From Argentina anserina (taxonomy: Eukaryota; Streptophyta; Magnoliopsida; Rosales; Rosaceae): DNA of 64,000 nt. The DNA lies in assembly GCF_933775445.1 (NCBI RefSeq), contig NC_065875.1, positions 15,141,001 through 15,205,000 on the forward strand, in the 5' to 3' direction. How positions within the stretch are numbered: the first letter of the stretch is position 1; each line of letters opens with the position of its first letter. The notes below the pieces were generated by a model. The model saw nothing but the letters and a program-made list of their open reading frames with translations. It was not told the origin of the DNA and ran no database searches. Of this stretch, positions 22,330 through 33,200 are shown piece after piece. Both the position numbers and the translations under genes were made by a program.

Positions 22330-24325
22330 TGTTAGGTTAATATTAACCTAGTAATGTTTGTCTTATTCTTATTCTTTTGCTTTATCTTTTTGTATATTTA
22401 TTTATTTCTTATTATGTTTCCTACTCATGCTAGGAAAATGTGCAAATGATCGGAAACACGTCAAAATGAGTGGATTTAACGAACATTTTATATTCGGGTG
22501 AAAGTTTCAAGCCAAGAATAGCAAATGTGGAGATTTCACAAGAAAACAAAAGTCAACGCCGGAAAATGCTGGTTAAACTCCGGCGATGAGAATGTGGTTG
22601 CCGGAAATGGTGGTGGCTGAAGTCAATAAGCCAATGGAGCATTGGTGAATCATGAATTGTGGATTTTAATTTACAATTCAAATTCAAAATAGAAGAAGAC
22701 AAATGAAGTGAATCATTTCAAGATTAATATCCACAATTTGTGCTCCATGAATTAGGGATTTAAATTTAAATTCATATTCAAAATAGAAGAAAACAAATGA
22801 AGGGCACCATTTCAAGAATAAGATTCACAATTTTTGCTTCCACATTTGTTCATCATATCTAGTCATTCATCCCCTTACATCTTCACTCTTCATTTGTGAC
22901 CCTAAGGCCTTTAAATACCCTCCTTCTTTCCAAATTCGTGCAACCTCCTTTACCACACTAAAACTCTATCAAAACTTCATCTTTTCCATAGTTTTAACAT
23001 AATTTTCTTAGGCCTAAGTCATAAATATCAAGTTGTGTAGAGAAAAGTGTAAAGTGTCTTGGGGTTTTACCAAAAACCAAAGATCATTTACACCTTTGAT
23101 CAATCACAAACTTGTTTCGTAGATTTGGGTTGGAGTAAAAAGTTGTAATAGTTTAGGGATTTTACCAAAACCATCCTCACTTCACTCTCTTCATCCTCTA
23201 CTCATAATCATCCTCAACCCTTGTTCTTTGTTCCTAGATTGTGTGGATAAAGTATAGTGTTCATGGAGTTCTTCCTTTGTTAGAACCCATTAATACCATA
23301 CTTAGAAATACTTTCTTTCTTATTACATTTTTGTGGGTATTGAACCTTTAGAGGTACGGTTTGGTATCATTTGTACCAAACCCTTGGTAATCTCTTCTCT
23401 CTTTACTCTAATTCGTTTTTGATGTATTTTATTTTGAAGGGTTTGTTATATTTAATGAGTTATGAGTAGTTGAATTTGAGGCTAGGCTAGCCCTAGCCAA
23501 ACTCATGTGCTAATGAATTCATTTTACTCTTAATTGATGTTGATGCATGTTGAATCTATGTGCTTCTACACTTAAAATGCTTACTAAATGTATTGCTAGT
23601 TTTGTCACCTAAAAAAATGTTTAGGTAATTAATGAATCAAAACTTGAACTTGACAACTTCTTGAATCCGTGAGCATGTGTAGCATTTAGGTGATGGCTTA
23701 GTGTTTCTTACGTGAAATATTAAGTTCCTTGAATTTCTTACCTTGAACTTAATGCTTGTGTCATGAGTGTAATTACTCTAAGGAGGTGTTATGCTTGTGG
23801 TAAATAGCCCAATTGTATTATAAAGGTAATATAATTGGGACTAAGGTTGTGTGATTTAATTTGGCTCCAAAAGACGTTAAATTGCATGATTAGTTGGTTT
23901 CTTGGTAGCTTCACCAAAGCACTAGGGGGAAGTTTGTCAAACATGTTTATGCATTAATCTTGACATTTGTACATGAGTAAGGCTAGGTGCATTGCCCAAG
24001 TCTCTACTCCTCTTTTGATTATATCTCTACATTTACCTTTCTTTGTTATTTTTGTGCAATAACTAGTTTGCTTAGCTTAATTCTAAAATCAACCAAGCCG
24101 ATTCACTACCACTTGTTAATACCATCTCCATGACTCTTAGCTTCCAAAGGACTAAGGTTATGAACTTGTAAAAAAATAGAATGCATGCTTTTCTAGTTTT
24201 TCTTGCAGAAATCTAGTTAGAGTTGAGTTTTCCCCAATCCCTTACTAAAACTTGACCTCCTATACTTGGAGTAGGTAGCTTCACACACAAATGCACATAC
24301 TCATACTTAAGTGATGCAACCAACA
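22330..24325. mobile_element. Solo LTR (1,996 bp) in the left LTR of the small element
   Basis: Begins TGTTAGG and ends CCAACA, flanked by perfect 5-bp duplications TACGT (22325-22329 and 24326-24330). Removing it restores the alignment of the host LTR with its sister copy at 25175, apart from a 29-bp length difference bounded by CAC repeats. A TTTAAATACCC promoter-like site near 22911 suggests plus orientation. No internal coding region remains, so the parent element was lost by LTR-LTR recombination. Confidence 0.85.
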
Positions 24326-25153
24326 TACGTCCACTTGAACCCACTAGTATAGGCAAATAGCCTTAAGTTATACAAGTAGTGGCTGGAATCTTTTCTAAGT
24401 GGGATGAGGGGTCCCTTTTATAGGTAAGGGAACCCTTCTCATTTACATATATTTCAATGTGGGACAAGTGTCTTCTAAGCTTACTATAGAGTCATCTTAG
24501 CGAGGCTGAAAAAGTGACTTCTCAGTAGTGTCTTGGCGACTTTCGGCTATTGTTGGAAAGCTTGTATGACGAGATACGCTATGGATATCATGGTTGAGCC
24601 ATATAGTGACTTATAGATCCATCTAGAGAGTGATACTTATGCTCAGTGTGCTCAAGGAGGTGAAGGGTCGACGATGTTGTTAGTGTGTTATACTTCTGCG
24701 GTGTTGTGCTGCGGCGGAGTGGCCTTTGTTGTTTTGGATGCGGAGAATATGTTCCACTGCAAGGAGTTCATTATACTACGGGGCGGTGACCACCAGATAG
24801 GTGGTGTAAAGAGAACTTTCTAGGTGTCCAGAGTAATTGGACATCAAAGTTCCTTTGATGCGCTGGGCTTGTAACACAGATGGTTGGTTGATGATTTTTT
24901 TCCGTTGCGTCGTAGTTACTTATCATGAGTGGAAGTATGTATAATTGCTTCCTGACACTGCGCATTGACTTCGACCTCCATGAAAGAAGATGGATGGTCA
25001 ATGACCGGTCAATATTTGTTTGTAATTATGTTTGTCCTTGTTGCGCCGCAGCTAAGGCACTTCAACTTTAAATCAAGAGTTCTAGAAATATATCTTTTAT
25101 TGCGGAGAATGCTTAAATTCCGACTCGCGGTGAGTGACGAAGCTATTCGTTGG

Positions 25154-25174
25154 TTTCCCACAAAATGGCGCCAA
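25154..25174 (-). other. Primer-binding site of the small LTR element
   Basis: On the minus strand the base after the LTR end TTAACA starts TTGGCGCCATTTTGTGGGAA. The TGGCGCC core with a downstream GGGAA is a usual tRNA-primer complement in plant LTR elements. The exact tRNA is not assigned. Confidence 0.65.
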
Positions 25175-26870
25175 TGTTAACGTGGTGATTATTGGGGTGG
25201 CTAATCACATAGTTAGCTATAGTGAGTGTTAGCTTGACACAAGAAGTATAGTGGTTCACTTGAATCTACTAGTATAGGCAAATAGCCTTAAGTTATACAA
25301 GTAGTGGTTGTAATTAAAACGTCTATAATAAACCTTGTAAAACATCATCGTTAGTATAGAATAAGCATGGATCGTCAGTCCGGGGAATCAAAAGGATTTC
25401 AAAACTTATCATGTTATTGAGGGATTTGAGTTAGATTATAAAACTATTACTGAAAATAAATCTTAAATTACTATTTACATGATCGACTTCTTTAACAAAC
25501 TTAAACCAAATTTACTATTACACCACATAATTTCAAGTTCGAACCTATTATGTATTTTAATTTGACCAATTATATATTTTTTAGACACTAATACAATTAG
25601 AGCCTTAGGGGATCATCTAATCATGCAAGATTTCAATTAACATTTAGATTGACTTAGAGCCTAATCTAAATTTGCATGCAATCGAATTCAATAACACTTA
25701 GAGTAGAAATCAAACAAAATTACATTTAAGCACCAAATCTTTGTTTGAGACATGTTTCATGTATGGCGTCACCCACCATGGTTTCACATGCAAATTTCCA
25801 GAATTTTTACCACTTTAATCAACACAAACCGAACCTACTTAGGGCATGATTCGATTTGTGTCAATATGGTTAACGAATCTAGCACTCAAACACAATCTTA
25901 GGGACTGCATCTAAGCACTACATTCATATGCATATATCTGAAAATTATGAGAAAGATGATTAGAACACAACAATAGAAATACAAACTCAATAATTATAGG
26001 AAACCATCAATTTGGCAAAGAACCAAAAATCTAATAAAACAATATGAAAATTTTGATTCTTAATACAAAACAATAATCACACACAAACATCATACTACAA
26101 TCTTCATAGACAAAGTATTGTAGAAAATCAAAAACAAACAAAATCATAGAGATGAGTTGCGTTTTAGAAACCTTAGAGGTTTGTCTTCAATGGTGATTTT
26201 AGTGGAGATGTAATTTGTATACAGTGGATAATGACTTGCTCTTTTTGTTGAAGAATGTTTGAGATAGTATTTTGCTAGAGTTTTGGCTCTTGAATGCAAA
26301 GGAGAAGTGATTTATTTGAGAGGTGAAGCTTTATATATATATAGATGAAAGAGGGAGAGTATGCTTGCACGGTTTGAACTTTGATGTTGCCTATTTCTTC
26401 CTATTATAATGCTATGCTTTAATCCCTTAAATCATGTCATGATTTATTTCCTAAATCATGCCATGTTTTATTCCTTTAATGATCATCTTCTAGCTTTTAT
26501 GTTGCATATGGCTCATTTCTTTCTTTTTTTCACTTAATTCATCTTCACATATATTTCTTCTTTCTTCTTTAAGCTTCTCCTTTCGTGCATCTCTAATTTG
26601 TTTGTTGCACAACTCTCTCCTTTATTCTATTATCTCCTATTATAATGATATGCTTTAATCTCTTAAATCATGTTATGTTTTATTCCCTTAATGATCATCT
26701 TCTATTTAATTGTTGCATGACTTGTTGATGATAGGACTCCATATGCATGGCTTCCCCTTTATTTTCTCTAGGATTATCTCTTAAATCCAATCTGAAAATA
26801 AATTCATAAGTAAGAGATAATTAGTTTTAAAAATTATGTCATAATCTAAATAATTGTTGTCTTAAAAAAA

Positions 26871-27957
26871 GGCATAAATGCCGATTTGCACCCCAAACTT
26901 CGCTGAAATTGTCAATTTGCACCCCGAACTTGCATTTGAGTCAATTTACCTCCTAAACTTGGTAAAAATTGTCGATTTACACCCCGAACTTGTATTTGAG
27001 TCAATTTACCTCCTAAACTTGATAAAAATTGCCGATTTGCACCCCATATGTTAAATTTAACTGTTTCTATCCAATTTTGCGTCACATGTCATGCATTTAA
27101 GGGGTAGTATTGTCATTATATATTTATATTTTTCTTAAAAATAAATAAAAATATTCTTTTAAAATGAGGATTATTTCGTTAATCAAATTATTTATTTATA
27201 TCTTTTTTTCTACCTACTTAACCCTATTTTGAATTATATATTCAATATACCCACTCATTCAAATATAGTGTGTTGCGTATAAATATGTTTTTATATGTAC
27301 ACATTGTTGGAGGATGAACAAAACGAGAATAATAACGACGTAATAGAACAGAACGTAACCGCTTATTGATTGATAATGACGCCAATATATAGGCATTACA
27401 TAACCAAAATCCCGTAGGATTCGGAGTCATAATCTATTACAGACATGCGAATCTATCTCTAACAGAAAACCTAATAAGGCTAAGACACACACAATGGTAG
27501 AATAGTAATTCTCTCGGAACACACATTTATTTTTAATTTTCAATGTATTTATTTATTTATATTTTTTCTAATATCTTTTAACATACCATATCACATAAAA
27601 TAATAAATATATAAATCAATAACATGTTTCGAAAAAACACACATTGTAGCAAGTGTTCCTCTTAAGTAATTTTATTAATTTATTTCATTATTCAATATGA
27701 ATAAATATATAATGACAATACTACCCCTTAAATGCATGACATGTGACGCAAAATTGGATAGAAACAGTTAAATTTAACGAATGGGGTGCAAATCGGCAAT
27801 TTTTACCAAGTTTAGGAGGTAAATTGACTCAAATACAAGTTTGGGGTGTAAATCGGCAATTTTTACTAAGTTTAGGAGGTAAATTGACTCAAATCTAAGT
27901 TCGGGGTGCAAATTGACAATTTCAGCCAAATTTGGGGTGCAAATTGGCATTTATGCC
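26871..27957. mobile_element. Long-TIR inverted-repeat element (1,087 bp) in Athila LTR
   Basis: Starts GGCATAAATGCC and ends GGCATTTATGCC, with inverted arms of about 250 bp. Each arm contains two or three tandem copies of a motif around TTTGCACCCC-AACTT and TCAATTTACCTCCTAAACTT. Flanking 8-bp duplications TAAAAAAA lie at 26863-26870 and 27958-27965. The sister LTR has the empty site CTTAAAAAAACACATG near 39098, which proves insertion after the Athila element landed. No transposase is present. The 8-bp duplication would fit hAT; the long arms also recall Mutator-like elements, so the superfamily is open. Confidence 0.9.
27305..27521. mobile_element. Small solo LTR (217 bp) inside the inverted-repeat element
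   Basis: Begins TGTTGGAGG and ends TCGGAACA, flanked by perfect 5-bp duplications CACAT (27300-27304 and 27522-27526). Size and ends fit a Copia or TRIM LTR left after recombination. It lies in the loop of the 26871-27957 element and is therefore the innermost layer of this nest. Confidence 0.85.
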
Positions 27958-28424
27958 TAAAAAAACACATGTAATATATGACCTCAGCTAGATTAGAAAA
28001 GTTTCTAATTTGCAAAAAGGAAACTTACTAGAACAAGTAAGTTATTAGAACATGAAAGTTCATTTAGGAAAGTTTTGCAAAAAGAGTTTCAATTCAAGTA
28101 GGACTTTCCCAAATGATACGTTTCCTAGTCTAACAAGGATTACTAGTGTAAGAAGGACTCTCAAAATAACGTCAATGCGACCAAAACGTAGAAAGATGAA
28201 AACTCCTAATCCAACTAGGTTTCCTAGTTCTACAAAGATTCATACTCAAACTAGGACTCTAGACCAATTCTGCGTTTTAAACTCATGTAAGCACATAAAT
28301 GCATCCAATACTACCCAAGATTCTTACTACTACTTAATGACTCAACAGTACAACAATAAGGGGTAAGCAAAGTACAAATAGAGGTAAAAATATGTTAAGA
28401 ACGTCGCACAAAATGCTCTTATCA

Positions 28425-30239
28425 ACTACCACACACTTGGTTTTTGCTAGTCTCTTAGCAAAACTAAACTAAACAAGACACTATTTCCCCTAAATGATTG
28501 TCTCAGAATCTCAAAACACATAACTTTCAAGTTTAAGCATTAGAGTGTAAGCACATAAATTCCAAGTTTCATAAACATGCTTCATAGTATGAATAAGTCA
28601 GATACGAGACAATAAGCATTTAACATGTTTAGTCAATCCAATCCTCCTCACAAGACATACTTTCTTCTTTTCACTCAGATTCATGGTTATCATTCACACA
28701 CAAGTATATGCAAGAGAAATGATATTAAGGCATCAAATAACTTGCATATTTCAACAAATGAAAGCACTTTGTCAGTAACAGAGGAAAACCTCATTTAACA
28801 ACTAAGTGCACAAATGAACCAAAACCATATGCTCAACTCTTGTAATCATCTCCACTAACCAAGATTTGCTCATTTTAAGAATCATTAGGATCATTAGATA
28901 AGATAAGTGTTTAGGCTTAGCTAAAGGCATGGAATATCAAGGAATCACAAAGGTAATCCTATAGACTTAACAGAGTAAACATCATCTTTATAACACCACA
29001 CATCATCATGGGCCAAATATAACAAGTTTGACACAATCATCATTCTAACCACAAAGTGAACATGGACAAAGGTCAAGTAAAAACTTTTAGACCTTCAATT
29101 ACAACTCAACTCCAAATCACAAATGGAAGACAACATAGCTTTTTTTTTCTTTTCTTGTCGAGTTCATCATTCTTTTTTTCTTTTTCTTGTTTTTTTTGGC
29201 AATGCTTCCTTAAAAAATTGTTTATTCTTTTTTTTCAAATGTCTTTCACCCCATACTTATTTCATGCATCATCATAACATCATCTCAACAAGAATTCTGA
29301 AAGTCTATAGGACAAGGTAGAGGTAACTATAGTAAGCATGGAGATAACATAAGTGATGAAGAGAAAGCTCAATGTAGGCTCAAATGAGGTTCAACTAAGG
29401 GGTTCCAGACATGGCACATAAAAGGATACATGACTGTTTGGCTAAAGTTGTGGTATTCCTAGAAATGATCCATAAATCCTTTTCAAAATCAGAGCATTTT
29501 ATGACTTAAGAGTTTCAACAATCACAAAACTGAGTTCTAGTAAATTATATAGTCCATTAAAAGCTATGTGTCATAGCTTTTGAATATGCAAAGAATAGTG
29601 AGGTTCATGAACAACCACGAAATTTCATATTACATCTCTTGAAGAAATTACATATAGGCTCAAAAACTCACAGGTTATTATGGACTTTAAACTGACCAAA
29701 AATGTATGTCATAATCAATCAATCAAAATCTGACATGTTCATACCAAATCCACATTATTAATAAAACTTATAATTCAATTCTTATGGAATGCAAAACCAT
29801 CATCTATGTATTTAGAGACATAATGATCCTATACTTTAGGGGCATCCTAAGACTCAATTGACTCAAATAAAGCAAACACATTTTTTAACCTTTTTTTTTT
29901 ACAGAAACAAACAAACAAACACAAAACAGACTTGTAAACCTACCCCACACTTAGAAAATTACATTGTCCTCAATGTAAGCTCAATAGTAAGAATGTAATT
30001 CACAAGCATAGAATAAGATCACATATCAACACATACAATTCAACCATAAGAGTGAAGGGATTAGAACATTCAAACTCTCATAGACGACTCCTCCATAAAT
30101 ACGGTTGAAATGGGTTGTCTCACATGCAACGCTTGAGTTTTATAGTCTCTCATCCTAGACTCTCTCATGTTCATTCTCCTTTACGCGCATCTCTCACAAT
30201 TGTCTCCTCACACGTGTGCTCCTCAAATGGCTCATATTA
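28425..30239. other. Athila 3' interior without coding capacity
   Basis: Lies between the end of the integrase (about 30240) and the left LTR. Athila elements often have a third, envelope-like frame here; none is open in this copy. Next to the LTR the minus strand reads AAGTGTGTGGTAGT, a plausible polypurine tract. Confidence 0.55.
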
Positions 30240-33200
30240 GGGCTTAAGTCGATGCCCATTCACCTTGAATGTCTTCTCTGTTGTATCACTTTGAATCTCA
30301 ACTGCACCATGAGCAAACACGTTAGTAACAACAAATGGGCCAACCCAACGCGAACGAAGTTTCTCTGGAAACAACATAAGCCTCGAATGGAATAACATAA
30401 CTTTCTAGCCCACTTGTAACTTCTTTCCTCTAATCATTTTGTCATGGTAAACACATGTTTTCTCCTTGTAAATTCACGAAGCATCGTAAGCCTCATTCCT
30501 AATCTCCTTAAGCTCATTGAGCTGTAATTTTCGATGTAGACCTTATTCATCTAAGCTCATGTTAAACTCCTTCACCACCCATCATGCTTTGTGCTCTAAC
30601 TCCACTAAAATGTGACATGTCTTCCCATACACCAATCTAAATGGTTACATCCCAATAGGCGTCTTGTATGCGGTCATGTAGACCCATAATGCATCATCCA
30701 ACCGATCACTCCAATCCTTCCTTGTTAGACCTACAGTTTTCTCCAGAATTCCCTTGATTTCTCTGTTTGACACTTCTGCCATGTCACTTGTCTGAGGATG
30801 ATCTGATGTCGAAACTTTGTGGGTCACTCCATACTTCTTGAGCAATGCCTCAATTGTCCGGTTGCAGAAATGAGAACCTAAATCACTTATCAAAACACGT
30901 GGTACTCCAAACCTGCAAAATATGTTAGTTCTTGAGAAACCTGCAACCACTTTTGAATCATTAGTCCTGGTGGCCTTTGCCTCCACCCACTTAGACACAT
31001 AATCAACATCCAATAAGATATACAAGAAACCTCTAGATGAAGGAAATGGACCCATGAAATCTATACCCCACACATCAAAAAAATTGACAGTAATAAAAGG
31101 AGTAAGGGGCATTTGATCTCTCGGACCAATCTAACCTGTCCGTTGACACCTATCACAAGAAACACAAAATATGTATGTATCCTTGAAAATAGTAGGCCAA
31201 TAAAATCCACACTACAACACCTTCAAAACTGTTATACAAGGCCTAAAATGACCTCCACATGCCTCATTATGACAGAAGTTACGAATTGACCTATGCTGAT
31301 TTTTCTGGGACACATCTCCTAATGACTTGTTCACTACATTGTTTCCATAAATACGGTTCATCCCACATATAATGTCTAGCCATTTTCTTCAATTTAGCCT
31401 TATTAGCATGCGAAAGTGTACTAGAAAAAGTCTTAGTAACTAAATAATTGACAATGTCTGCATACCAAGGCACACTTACCTTTATCCCAAAGAGTTGCTC
31501 ATCTGGGAAAGTCTCACGTAGTGGCTCTCTATCCTCATCTCGCACGATCCTACTCAAATGATCGGCCACCATATTCTCACTTCCCTTCTTATCTCGAATC
31601 CTAAGGTCTAATTCTTGAATCAACAATATCCATCGGATAAACCTGGGTTTAGCATCTTTTTTAGTCATCAAATATCTTAAGGATGCATGATCAGAATACA
31701 CAATAACTTTAGAATGCAAGAGATATGATCGAAATTTTTCTAAAGCAAAGATTACAGCCAAAAGCTTCTTTTCCGTAGTCGAATAATTTTTTTGGGCCTC
31801 ATTAAGAGTCATAGACGGATAGTGAATCACTGTATGCTTCTTTTCTTTTCTTTGGCCCAACACTGCCCCAACTGCATAGTCTGAAGCATCGCACATCAAT
31901 TTGAAAGGGCAGGTTCTAATCCGGAGGACAAATGATGGGTGCACTAGTCAACAACTCTTTCAATTTCACAAACACTTTCTCACATGCATATCCCATATGA
32001 ACGGCACCTCCTTCTGCAATAGGGTACACATAGGTCTCGCCACCATAGAAAAATCCTTGATGAATCTCCTATAAAATCCTACATGACCAAGGAAAGAACG
32101 AACATCTCTTACAGTTGTGGGAGAGAGTAAGTGATGCACAATATCAACCTTAGCCTTGTCTGCTTCAATACCCTTAGCAGATACAATATGTCCCAAAACT
32201 ATCCCTTGATTCACCATGAAATGACATTTTTCCTAATTAAGCACAAGGTTAGTTTCTACACACCTTCTCAAGATTAACTCTAAGTTCTCTAAACATGCAT
32301 CAAAGTCTTTTCCATAAACACTAAAATCATCCATAAAGACCTCAATGATATTTTTGATAAAGTCAGAGAAAATAGCAAGCATACATCGTTGAAATGTACC
32401 TGGTGCGTTGCACAACCCAAAAGGAGTGCGTCGATAGGCAAAAGTGTCAAATGGACATGTAAATATCGTCTTCTCCTGATGCTCCAGATGAATGCATCTC
32501 TGGTTGTACCCATTGTACCAATCTAGAAAATAATATAACTCATGTCCAGCTAATCTCTCCAAAATCTGGTCCATGAACGACAAAGGCATGTGATTCTTGC
32601 GTGTTGTAGTATTCAACTTCCTATAATCAATGCATATCCTATGACCGGTAACTAACCTCTGGGGTACCATCTCATTTGCCTCATTTTTCACAATAGTCAC
32701 CCCACTCTTCTTAGGCACAATTTGCACTAGTGAAAATCCACAGACTATCCGAGATAAGATAGATCACTCAAAAATCAAGCAACTTGATCACCTCATCTTT
32801 CACAATTTTCATCATTGGTGTGTGCAATCTCCTCTGAGCATCACATGTAGGCTTGGCGCCATCCTCCAAAAGTATCATATGAACACAAGTTGTAGGGTTG
32901 ATCCCCTTGATATCCGATGTCCATCCAATAGCGGTCTTGTTCCTCTTAAACACATCAATCAATCTAGCTTCTTGCTGCTTACTCAATGTTGATGACACAA
33001 TAACTAGTAGAGTATCATCCTTTCCATGGTACACATACTTCAAATGATCTAGAAGCTCCTTCAAATCTAACTTTAGGGCATGTACCACAGAATGTAACAA
33101 TTTATTAGTGGAAATGGGAATTGACAAGAAAGAGGGATACCTTTTGTATGGTTGAACTTCAAGCTCATTCACTATTTCGAAACATTTGGGCTCAAAATCA

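Larger units (their letters stand above)
25308..28424 (-). repeat. Athila left (3') LTR, with nested element
   Basis: Aligns along its length with 37497-39567 except for the 1.1-kb insertion at 26871-27957. A TATA-like run TTATATATATATAG at 26330-26343, on the sense strand ahead of the coding region, is shared with the other LTR (near 38552) and probably marks the promoter. Confidence 0.85.
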
